From an uncultured Duncaniella sp. (lineage in GTDB: Bacteria; Bacteroidota; Bacteroidia; Bacteroidales; Muribaculaceae), in NCBI GenBank assembly GCA_910576785.1, contig CAJTJG010000001.1, positions 62,001 to 126,000 of the forward strand: a stretch of 64,000 nt of DNA, in the 5' to 3' direction. The translations under genes and the position numbers were made by a program. Under the pieces are notes generated by a model. The model ran no database searches and was not told the origin of the DNA. It saw nothing but the letters and a program-made list of their open reading frames with translations. Each line of letters begins with the position of its first letter. Within the stretch, counting starts at the first letter, position 1. Shown here in pieces: positions 25,761 through 33,579 of the stretch.

Positions 25761-28700
25761 TCAGTCGATGGCATCGAGGAGTATGAAACCGGACCAGTAG
25801 ATAGGATCGGACCATTCGGGGATGGCTCTGACGGATGCTTTGGCGGCTTCGAGTGCGGCATGTTTTCCGGCTGAGGGGGTGGATAGCAGTCGGGTGTAGA
25901 ACTCGGTCATCAATTGTTCGGTGGCTTTATCGTCCACCTTCCATAGCGACATGAGTATGGACCGTGCCCCTGCGAGTTTAAATCCACGCTGGAGTCCGAA
26001 CACACCCTCACCGGTCACCTCACCGGCAGCTGTCTCGCATGCGGAGAGTACCGCGAGATCGAGTCCTCTGAAGTCAAGGGCCGATATTTCCTCCGAGTTC
26101 ACCCGGCTGTTACTGTCGTCATGGTTGCTGTGGATCGTATTGTTGGCTCCGGCAAAGAAAAGCCCGCATGAGCGGAGCGATCGGTCCTCCATGCTCACGG
26201 GAGAGACAGATCCGGATGCGAACAGTCCGGAGAATGTGCCGTTGGCGGGAGTGTTGTCGAAATATCCGTGGGTGCCTATGTGCAGGAGTGAAATCTCTCC
26301 GTGAGGAAGCTCCATGAACCTATTCTTTGTACCCTCTTTCCCTGAGATAGCCACATGGTCGTTTCCGGGCCAGAGTGTGGACAGGACTTGGAGTTCGGCA
26401 AGGGTGCCGGGGAGCGGAGAGAGATATCCCTCGCCGTCGCGTATGGCTCCAACGGTTGCGACAGGAGGTGTGTCTCCATAGTCAAGGCCTCCGAAAATGG
26501 CACATCCTCCGGTTGTCAGGCCTACGGGAGAGTTCCTGTCAAGCAGCATTCTGGTGGATGATAATCTATAAGCTGATATACTGTCGGGACAGCATGACTC
26601 CACGGGGAGTCTGTGGAGGTAGCCGGCCGGCGAGAAGAAAACCTTCCCACCTGCCGGGATGTATGGAGATATCGGGTCCCAGAGGGGAGAGCCGTCAAAG
26701 TCCTCCTCGATGCTGCGTGCTATCTCGGCCTCTTCACCAAGCGGAATGAATACCGGTAGGTTGAGACGTGGTGTGAGCACTGTCGCCCCTATGAAGTGAT
26801 TCCTCTCAAGATCATCGTATCTGACGAACTCCACAGCTGTCTCATTATCGTTCAGTACCGAGTGTATGTCATGCCAGCCTGAAGATAGGCGTGTGGTGAA
26901 GTCGCCATACTCTCTGCATGACTCGAGTATCTCTCTCTCGAGACGAGCGGCGTGTTCTGTCCGTGTACTGCGTTCAGTCTCAGAGAGCGTCCCGGCGTTT
27001 TTGAGCGATCGGGAAATATTTCTGAACATCGAATACTTCCCTATGAGAGCCTGATCGCCGGTATCTGAAATGAGCCGGTCTATCGCATGCTCGGAGTTCA
27101 GAAGCAGTCCTTTGGAAAACAGTTCAAGATCGTATACCGTGGCGGCAAACTCCGAAGGGCCATCCGTCCCTTTGGCGTAACGGCCGGCATTCTGTATCTG
27201 CTGGCTGAACATGCGCCAGTAACCGGCCCTCTCGGCAGAGGTAAGTGATGTGAAATGCTCTCTGACCATCGAGGTGATATCGGTGCAGTGCTCCATATAG
27301 AGCCGTCGTGCCTCACGGGTATCACCGCGCCCGAATGCGATCTCGCTCTGCAGTTGCCGGCGGAACAGGCGCTCGATGGATAGTTCCGTGTCTGTGACGG
27401 CAGGTGTCAGCAGAGTCTCTTCAGCCTGATCATAGAGGCCGGCTTTGACGTAGTACATGGATAGTGAGGATATGTAGTCGGCAGCAGTGCGTGGATTGAC
27501 TCCGGGCGAGTTGAGTATGCCTCGGGCTTTGTCGGCAGCGGCGAGCATCCCCTTGTCATCGTTGGCAAGGAATGATTTGGTAGCGGAATATATCTGCTGC
27601 ATGGCCATGATCTCGGGATCGGAGGAGAACGAGGAGTCGCAGAGCTGCCTGAGCCTCTCTACAGTCCTGTCGAGTTCATTCAGGGCAGTCTCGCGTAGAT
27701 CATGGTTGTCTGAATATGCCACATCTACAAGGCATACCAACGCTGAGGCCTTGTCGGTAAGCAGTGGCCATGCCTCGGATGGGGCAGGAAGGGAAGCAAG
27801 GAGAGAGTCTGCCATTATCACAGCCTCCTCATAATTACCCATAGCCATTTTTGCCGTCATCATGCTGCGGGTCAGGCGATAGCGCTCTTTTGAAGTCAGT
27901 GTGGAGTCGGTCTGATGGAGTGAGAGGATATGGAGAGCCTCGCTATGCTCGCCGTTCATGTGGAGATAATCGGCAAGGAGGATCTCCATGCTTCGTGATA
28001 TGGAAGGATCGATATCGTCATAGACCCTCTTTGTGGAAGGTATCGAGAGTTTTAGAAACTCTATGGCCGAATCGATGTCGCCGAGTGCCGAGAACATCGC
28101 AGTAATTATGTCGGATGTGGTGGCATCCTCAGCCGTAGTGTCAGGCCCGTGCCTGCCTGCCAGATAGTCGGCTCTGACAGAGGTAGCCAGTGCATACGCT
28201 CCGTCTATTTCACCGGCTTTTGACATGGCCATTGCAAGAGTGCATCTGTCGGCGAGATCACGGCTGTCGCCGACTCTTTTTCTCACCACCTCCAGTGTAC
28301 GTCTTGCAGTCGTGGCATCGCATACGGGGGCATTGAGCGTGGTAAGTATGCTGCTGAATTCCTGTACGGATCCATGCCCTTCCGAAAAAGCGTCCAGTGA
28401 CATATTGAATGCCCGCATCATCCGTGGATAGTCGCGTTGTCCCTGAAAATAGGCGGATATCGCCGCAGTTATGGCCACGAAGTCCTGATACTCTGTAGTC
28501 ATTATGTCCAGCAGCCGGTCATACATCTCTGTCGCCTTGGTGCTATCGCCGTCATCGGCAGCCATGCCTGCCCTGCCGGCAAGGAGGCTGAAGAATGTAG
28601 GGGTGTCCGTGAGACCCTCTTTCTCAAAGAGCGACATTATTCCTGAGTAGTATCCGCGAGCTTTATCCCTGTCGGTCATGAATGGAAGCGTGACTGCCAC

Positions 28701-29348
28701 CATCTCGGCTGATTCATTGAACTCGACCGATCCGATCCCGTGCAGATCTTTGGCTATAAGCATATTTGACATCCACCAGAGTGCCTCGTCATTGAAGTCA
28801 CCGTTCTCGCGTGCTATGTAGGCGAGATGTAGGGTGCATCTTTCGGCCAGAGGGTTGGCCTTGTCTCCCCACATGGTGCGCAGGGCCTTGAGCGAGCGTA
28901 TGAAGTAGAGCGCGGCAAGTGTGCGGTCTCCATCTTTTCTGGCCTTGTAGGCCACGGCCATGGCACAGTTCACAAAGAAATTATCGTGGAATTTGTCAAG
29001 TTTATGGCATGAGTTGATGGCTTCACGCATGGCCTTGGTATCAGCTTTGTCAGGACACACTATCAGTCGGTATGACTCGGCAGTGAGTCGGCCTGTCACC
29101 TGATATGCGAGCGGTAATGGTAGTGTGTCGGTATAAAGGGCTGTAGTCAATGTATCGGCGGCTTCACGGAGTCCATCGGCCATCGGCATTCCCTGCCATG
29201 AACTTATGCAGGCCATACGGATGGTGAGAGTGGCGCGTTTCACAGCTTCTTTCTTTTCATCTGCAGAGCAAAAAGTCACATTGGCTGCGGCACATACCCG
29301 GCATGTACAGAACACAGTTAACAGTATCAGAAGTAGGTTACGCATCAT
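25761..29348 (-). CDS. Exported TPR-CHAT protease-like protein (upstream copy)
   Basis: A 1195-residue paralogue of the next gene. Signal sequence MMRNLLLILLTVFCTCRVCAAA (start at 29348 or 29345), then about 700 residues of degenerate TPR-like helices. The CHAT domain is C-terminal, with His1027 in LLHIGTHGYFDN and Cys1104 in VLSACETAAGEVTGEG, followed by FGLQRGFKLAGARSILMSLWKVDD. Both copies end YW..FILLDA(L/I)D. The upstream repeats have diverged much more than the CHAT domain. A TATATTTG -7 box at 29375-29368 would start transcription near 29362, so this gene heads a two-gene operon. The predicted location is extracytoplasmic. Whether the two act as a cascade or a complex cannot be told. 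Confidence 0.85.
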   Translation of the reverse strand: MMRNLLLILLTVFCTCRVCAAANVTFCSADEKKEAVKRATLTIRMACISSWQGMPMADGLREAADTLTTALYTDTLPLPLAYQVTGRLTAESYRLIVCPDKADTKAMREAINSCHKLDKFHDNFFVNCAMAVAYKARKDGDRTLAALYFIRSLKALRTMWGDKANPLAERCTLHLAYIARENGDFNDEALWWMSNMLIAKDLHGIGSVEFNESAEMVAVTLPFMTDRDKARGYYSGIMSLFEKEGLTDTPTFFSLLAGRAGMAADDGDSTKATEMYDRLLDIMTTEYQDFVAITAAISAYFQGQRDYPRMMRAFNMSLDAFSEGHGSVQEFSSILTTLNAPVCDATTARRTLEVVRKRVGDSRDLADRCTLAMAMSKAGEIDGAYALATSVRADYLAGRHGPDTTAEDATTSDIITAMFSALGDIDSAIEFLKLSIPSTKRVYDDIDPSISRSMEILLADYLHMNGEHSEALHILSLHQTDSTLTSKERYRLTRSMMTAKMAMGNYEEAVIMADSLLASLPAPSEAWPLLTDKASALVCLVDVAYSDNHDLRETALNELDRTVERLRQLCDSSFSSDPEIMAMQQIYSATKSFLANDDKGMLAAADKARGILNSPGVNPRTAADYISSLSMYYVKAGLYDQAEETLLTPAVTDTELSIERLFRRQLQSEIAFGRGDTREARRLYMEHCTDITSMVREHFTSLTSAERAGYWRMFSQQIQNAGRYAKGTDGPSEFAATVYDLELFSKGLLLNSEHAIDRLISDTGDQALIGKYSMFRNISRSLKNAGTLSETERSTRTEHAARLEREILESCREYGDFTTRLSSGWHDIHSVLNDNETAVEFVRYDDLERNHFIGATVLTPRLNLPVFIPLGEEAEIARSIEEDFDGSPLWDPISPYIPAGGKVFFSPAGYLHRLPVESCCPDSISAYRLSSTRMLLDRNSPVGLTTGGCAIFGGLDYGDTPPVATVGAIRDGEGYLSPLPGTLAELQVLSTLWPGNDHVAISGKEGTKNRFMELPHGEISLLHIGTHGYFDNTPANGTFSGLFASGSVSPVSMEDRSLRSCGLFFAGANNTIHSNHDDSNSRVNSEEISALDFRGLDLAVLSACETAAGEVTGEGVFGLQRGFKLAGARSILMSLWKVDDKATEQLMTEFYTRLLSTPSAGKHAALEAAKASVRAIPEWSDPIYWSGFILLDAID

Positions 29349-29367
29349 TCAGAAATATTATAAAACA

Positions 29368-29375
29368 CAAATATA
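29368..29375 (-). promoter_or_regulatory. -7 box of the TPR-CHAT operon
   Basis: TATATTTG on the minus strand matches TAnnTTTG and sits 20 bp before the ATG at 29348. No good TTTG was found 20 bp further upstream, so the site may need an activator or be weak. Confidence 0.45.
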
Positions 29376-29442
29376 CGACATTTTATTTATGAAAAATCGT
29401 ATGAATGTGTATTTTTTAGTTTATATCCTCATCGGATTTTCT

Positions 29443-29450
29443 TAATTTTG
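29443..29450 (+). promoter_or_regulatory. -7 box of the GH43-like gene
   Basis: TAATTTTG matches TAnnTTTG. A TTTA is present about 19 bp upstream (29420-29423). The expected start is near 29456, 22 bp before the ATG. The 129-bp spacer thus holds two divergent promoters. Confidence 0.5.
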
Positions 29451-29477
29451 TAATGAATAAACCAAAAGAAGCATGGT

Positions 29478-30524
29478 ATGAAAAAGTGTTTTGCCGCGGG
29501 CATACTCGCCGTATGCTCGCTTGTCGTCCCGGCTGCGGCCGATGGTCAGAATTTCCAGAAAGGGGACTACGGATTCCTGTACTGCCATATGAGCGGACGT
29601 GGCGAGTGGACAGCCTATGCCATAAGTCGCGATGGATTGAATTACAAAGATATACTTGCCGGGGACTCTATTTTCAGTCCGGCGGAAAAGGCACTCATCG
29701 AGGGGGGCACACGCGATGCATACATTACGCGCAAGCATGATGGGTCGGGCTATCTGATGGTCACCACCGACATGTGTGTGGGTCGCAGCAAGAAGTGGCA
29801 CAACTATGGCATAAATCTCCTCACGAGCGATGATCTCATCAACTGGGACTCCACAACATTTGATTTTCGTAAGGGTGCGGAGATTTTCTCCGACAAGGAT
29901 GCTGCTGACCCGTATACGGATTATTCCTCTATCCTCAGGGTATGGGCTCCACAGATATTTTGGAATCCGGAATACGAGTGGGGCGATGGCCGTAAGGGTG
30001 GATATATGATTTACTATTCACTTTGGAATCCTGCCGATGGTGAGGAGTATGACAGAATGTACTATTCGTATGCCGACGAGTCGTTCACCACTCTCACCAA
30101 GCCCCGGCTTCTGTTTGACTGGGGATATGCTACCATTGATGCCGATATCAACTATCTGGAAAGCGATGGACTTTACCATATGATGATCAAGAAGGAGGGT
30201 GGCAAGCCGGGACTCTTCACTTCCACCGCGCCGGCGCTTCATGGCCCATGGAGCCTGCCTGTGGATGATGATTATGTGGATTTCGAGGGAAACAAAAAGT
30301 GTGAGGGCGTATCGGCGTTTCAGATCCCCGGCGAGGACGGATGGCGTATAGGTTACATAGAGTATTCATCCCGACCGAAGCGTTACCGCATCTGCAAGGC
30401 AGACAAATACCTGCGCAACTTCAATTCACCGGTTGACATACAAGGTGTCGAGGCCCCTCAGCATGGCTCGTTCATGCGCATCACCAAGGAGGAATATGAC
30501 CGCCTCGAGGCCATGGACAAGTGA
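29478..30524 (+). CDS. Secreted GH43-like glycosidase (arabinan or galactan side chains)
   Basis: A 348-residue exported protein with signal MKKCFAAGILAVCSLVVPAAADG and a five-bladed beta-propeller pattern typical of glycoside hydrolase family 43 and relatives. Candidate catalytic stretches are EGGTRDAYITRKHDGSG near residue 75, SILRVWAPQIFWNPEYEW near 155, DADINYLESDG near 218 and KKCEGVSAFQIPGEDGW near 273. In GH43 three acidic residues act together, and acidic residues are present in each of these blades. GH43 enzymes usually remove arabinose, xylose or galactose, which would suit the side chains of RG-I. It is convergent with the RG-I operon, separated by a perfect hairpin. The exact specificity and subfamily are uncertain. 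Confidence 0.75.
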   Translation: MKKCFAAGILAVCSLVVPAAADGQNFQKGDYGFLYCHMSGRGEWTAYAISRDGLNYKDILAGDSIFSPAEKALIEGGTRDAYITRKHDGSGYLMVTTDMCVGRSKKWHNYGINLLTSDDLINWDSTTFDFRKGAEIFSDKDAADPYTDYSSILRVWAPQIFWNPEYEWGDGRKGGYMIYYSLWNPADGEEYDRMYYSYADESFTTLTKPRLLFDWGYATIDADINYLESDGLYHMMIKKEGGKPGLFTSTAPALHGPWSLPVDDDYVDFEGNKKCEGVSAFQIPGEDGWRIGYIEYSSRPKRYRICKADKYLRNFNSPVDIQGVEAPQHGSFMRITKEEYDRLEAMDK

Positions 30525-30550
30525 TACATGAGACGGCGTTTCAAAATATA

Positions 30551-30601
30551 GGATACAAAAGTCCCTGTGATGCGTTTCGCATCACAGGGACTTTTGTATC
30601 C
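30551..30601. terminator. Perfect 24-bp hairpin between convergent GH43-like and GH28 genes
   Basis: Arms 30551-30574 and 30578-30601 are exact complements around a 3-nt TTT loop. The arms contain GGATACAAAAGTCCCTGTGA and TTTTGTATCC, so T-rich sequence lies at both ends. Its position 26 bp after the GH43-like stop and 30 bp from the GH28 stop fits a bidirectional terminator. Confidence 0.8.
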
Positions 30602-30631
30602 TTCTGTCAATTGTGGTTCTTCGCTGTATTT

Positions 30632-32131
30632 TTACGGCCAGTTGAGTTCGTCCGGTTTGGGGGTGGGGCAGCGGAAGGTGACGATCTTGTCCACTCCGTC
30701 GGCTGTGGGGGCCTCGATGTTTCGTAGGGTGGCATTGGCCACATCGTCAAGAACAACGGCAGGGCGGTATTCGGGACGTGTGTACGAGAAAGTGACGTTG
30801 TCCACATGCAGGCCGTCCACGTGACGTGCATAGAGACCGTAGGCAGGTGTCCATCCCGCAAATTTGGGTTCAGGATAGTGTGTGGACTGTTCGCGGTAAT
30901 CCTTGTTGACAAGGTCCTTTGTGCCTCCGCCGCGGAATTGCAGACGTATGTTGCTCAGCCACACGTTGCGCACGGGTTCGCCGGGCATTCCGGTGACAAT
31001 GATCGAGCAGAGGGAGTCGCAGTCGTCAGCCACGACGTTGGATATCTGTATATCGCGGGCACGCGATGGAGTTGTTACTTCTTTTGGCCCACGGTTGCGG
31101 CATCCGGTGGTGATGTAGATAGGGTAGTGGTGCACATGGCTCATGGTGATGTTGGACACCACGATGTTTTCCATCACACCCTGGTCCACTTCCTCGAAGG
31201 CAAGACCGCTGGAGTACATGAATGTTGAATTAGAAAGGGAGATATTGCGGTAACCGCCGTTTGACTCAGTGCCGAGTTTGAATCGCCCGCACACCCAGCC
31301 GACCTTGGCGGGGATGTAGGTGCCGTCAAGAAGTGATCCGCACAGAAAGCCCGTCACGTTGCAGTTTGTCACGGCTATATGCTCGCACAGCACTGGGCGC
31401 TTCAGAGCATAGGAGCTTTTGAGCACTATGGCGTCATCGCTCGGGGTGTTGACACGGCAGTTTGTCACAGTCATGTATTTGCAGCAGTCAATGTCGATAC
31501 CGTCTCGGTTGGTGTCGATGGTGAGGTTGTCGATGGTGGAGAGGTCGCATCCGGTCATGATGACAGCGAAGTGGCCGCCGCGGTAGACAGTGAAGTCCCT
31601 GAGCGTGACACGGCGGCATAGTTTCAGGGCTATGGCCTTGTCGCCAGTACCGATGGATCCGCCCTGCACGTTGCCGGCACGTTCGGTGTCCTTCTTGGTG
31701 AGACCTTTGCCATCGATCATGCCGTGGCCTGTGATGCTTACGTTGGTCTCTCCCTCGGCCCATATGAGCGAATTGTGGAAGTAGGTGTGGCCTCCGTCCT
31801 GATATTCGGGAAAACCGCCGAACGATTCACTTTCATCATAGGCGTTCATCTCGGGGGGTGCGGCGAGGATGGTGCAACCGGCCGAGAGATGCAGGTCGAT
31901 GTTTGATTTCAGCCGTATGCTGCCGCTTAGGTATGTTCCGGCGGGGAGGTATACCTGGCCTCCGCCGTCGGCAGCGGCTTTCATGATAGCGGCGTTGATG
32001 GCGGGGGAGTCGAGTGTCACGCCGTCGCCCTTGGCGCCGAAATCGGTGACGTCATATATGCCAGCAGCATGTGTGGAGGCAAATGACGAGCACAAGGCTA
32101 TTGTGGAGAAAATAAAGTTGCGTAGTTTCAT
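30632..32131 (-). CDS. Secreted GH28 polygalacturonase-like enzyme
   Basis: A 499-residue exported right-handed beta-helix protein with signal MKLRNFIFSTIALCSSFASTHA. The GH28 family hydrolyses galacturonic acid linkages in pectin. The pectate-lyase-3-like N-terminal DVTDFGAKGDGVTLDSPAINAAI is followed by parallel-helix coils. The catalytic aspartate region reads NTNRDGIDIDCCKYMTVTNC and PSDDAIVLKSS. The third motif is GTESNGGYRNI, where canonical polygalacturonases have a GHG histidine, so this is more like the rhamnogalacturonan-acting branches. It is the last gene of the RG-I operon, 18 bp after the GH105 gene. Confidence 0.88.
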   Translation of the reverse strand: MKLRNFIFSTIALCSSFASTHAAGIYDVTDFGAKGDGVTLDSPAINAAIMKAAADGGGQVYLPAGTYLSGSIRLKSNIDLHLSAGCTILAAPPEMNAYDESESFGGFPEYQDGGHTYFHNSLIWAEGETNVSITGHGMIDGKGLTKKDTERAGNVQGGSIGTGDKAIALKLCRRVTLRDFTVYRGGHFAVIMTGCDLSTIDNLTIDTNRDGIDIDCCKYMTVTNCRVNTPSDDAIVLKSSYALKRPVLCEHIAVTNCNVTGFLCGSLLDGTYIPAKVGWVCGRFKLGTESNGGYRNISLSNSTFMYSSGLAFEEVDQGVMENIVVSNITMSHVHHYPIYITTGCRNRGPKEVTTPSRARDIQISNVVADDCDSLCSIIVTGMPGEPVRNVWLSNIRLQFRGGGTKDLVNKDYREQSTHYPEPKFAGWTPAYGLYARHVDGLHVDNVTFSYTRPEYRPAVVLDDVANATLRNIEAPTADGVDKIVTFRCPTPKPDELNWP

Positions 32132-32149
32132 AAGTCAGAGAGTGTGTGA

Positions 32150-33571
32150 TCAGTGGAGAATCTCGAGCGCCTTACCGTCGGCATCGAGGCTGAATATGGG
32201 TACATCGGTCTCGGGATCGACCTTGTAGTAATGCACGGCACTGTCATTGACGCGCGGATGATAGTTGCCTATCATACGTGCCACCTCGCTGCCGGCCCAA
32301 ATGACGGGGCCATAGCCGTGTGCGGCTTTGACACTGACAGGACGGTAATAGTAATAGGTGGGATCAAATCCCATGCCTGTGCCCACGCACACATCTTCCA
32401 CCTCGCCGCGGGAATTGACTTTGGTGGTGACGGCCTCCCATGCCAGTTGGGCCACGGGGCCGTAGGTTGTGGCATCGAGCCAACCTTTGTTTACGCCGTG
32501 GGCTATGCTGTAGGCGAATATGGCGGTAGCCGAGGTCTCGGGATAGGAGTCGTTGCGGTCAAGGAGCTGGTGCCAGAAACCGTCCTTGTTCTGAAGGGCT
32601 GCGAGGCCTTTCACATGTTTGCGGTAGATGTCGAGAAGTTCATTCCGGTCGGGATGATTCTCGGGCAGAGCATCAAGCAGACGGCACAGGGTCAGAATGG
32701 CCCATCCGTTGGCACGTCCCCATGCCATCTCGGGTTCCACCTCAAGGCCCTCCACATAGCCGTGGCGGAAGAGATTTTTCTCAGGCATCCACATGCGTTT
32801 GATGAATCCACGTGCTGTGGCTGTAGCCTCGTCGATATACCGGTTGTCACCGGTATAGGCTGCGCGGGTGGCCATTGCCGGAAGAGCCATGAACATATCG
32901 TCGAGCCACACGGCATTATGGTGCGGACGGTTGCGTGCTATTGTGCCGTCGGGCAGACGCAGGGCTTTTGTTGCCACGATGTCGTAGTAGCGCTCTATGA
33001 TACTGTCCACCTCGAGCGACGGTTCGGTCATCTTGGCCTTCATGAATGCTGCTGACATTGCGCCCGCATCGTCGAGTGAGGCCGGTGCCACCACCTGACG
33101 CATCTGGCCGTCATGCTTACCGATACGGCCGGCAAGCTCGGCAAATGCAGGAGCGACCTTGCCTATGAATCCGATGCGGTCGGTGACATAGTCGCGGTAT
33201 CTGTCATCGCCGAGGGTTTCGGCGGCGTCGAGAAGCGCCATGTATGTGACGGCCCATTCGTAGCTCGTCAGTCGGTATGTACCCTTGTTGAGAATGGCAC
33301 TGTCGGGAAGCGATGTATAGTTCTCTATCACATTGCCGTCACGGTCTGTGACACGCGCCGGGGTGGCGCTGTTTATGAAGTTGAACACACGGTCCACAAC
33401 GGCCTTGACCGAATCGGGTGTCAGTCTGCCGTAAGGTGTGGCATAGTCCGGTTTCAGCAGGTGGAGCGGGGTGGTGGAGTCATTGATCTCATCGGCCACG
33501 GTATCGGTTGGCTTCTGTGCGCAGGATGCAAGGAGCGAACCTGCGATAAGGCATATGTAAAGCGGTTTCAT
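32150..33571 (-). CDS. GH105 unsaturated rhamnogalacturonyl hydrolase, lipoprotein
   Basis: A 473-residue lipoprotein (signal ends AGSLLASC) of the YteR/YesR family. It removes the 4,5-unsaturated galacturonic acid left at the non-reducing end of oligosaccharides by rhamnogalacturonan lyases. The (alpha/alpha)6 barrel shows HHNAVWLDDMFMALPAMA with the catalytic Asp, FRHGYVEGLEVEPEMAWGRANGWAI, and YPETSATAIFAYSIAHGV. The C-terminal VGTGMGFDPTYYYYRPV and HGYGPVIWAGSEVARM close the barrel. Partner logic is direct: PL11 makes the unsaturated ends and this enzyme removes them. Spacing is 8 bp to the esterase gene and 18 bp to GH28. Confidence 0.92.
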   Translation of the reverse strand: MKPLYICLIAGSLLASCAQKPTDTVADEINDSTTPLHLLKPDYATPYGRLTPDSVKAVVDRVFNFINSATPARVTDRDGNVIENYTSLPDSAILNKGTYRLTSYEWAVTYMALLDAAETLGDDRYRDYVTDRIGFIGKVAPAFAELAGRIGKHDGQMRQVVAPASLDDAGAMSAAFMKAKMTEPSLEVDSIIERYYDIVATKALRLPDGTIARNRPHHNAVWLDDMFMALPAMATRAAYTGDNRYIDEATATARGFIKRMWMPEKNLFRHGYVEGLEVEPEMAWGRANGWAILTLCRLLDALPENHPDRNELLDIYRKHVKGLAALQNKDGFWHQLLDRNDSYPETSATAIFAYSIAHGVNKGWLDATTYGPVAQLAWEAVTTKVNSRGEVEDVCVGTGMGFDPTYYYYRPVSVKAAHGYGPVIWAGSEVARMIGNYHPRVNDSAVHYYKVDPETDVPIFSLDADGKALEILH

Positions 33572-33579
33572 GGTAAAAA

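Noticed and set aside
21221..26010. The similar sequence at the 3' ends of the two CHAT genes as a mobile direct repeat
   Set aside because: The similarity follows the shared CHAT C-terminus codon by codon with many differences, so it reflects gene duplication rather than an insertion element.
24978..29451. CRISPR type III-E or gasdermin association of the CHAT genes
   Set aside because: Neighbouring genes are a lipoprotein, tRNAs and glycosidases. No gasdermin-like small hydrophobic protein, Cas7-11 or RNA-binding effector is present in the window.
32153..33055. A 300-codon plus-strand frame opposite the GH105 gene
   Set aside because: The GH105 sense frame has all family motifs. The antisense product is Cys/His/Val rich with no start signal or family match.
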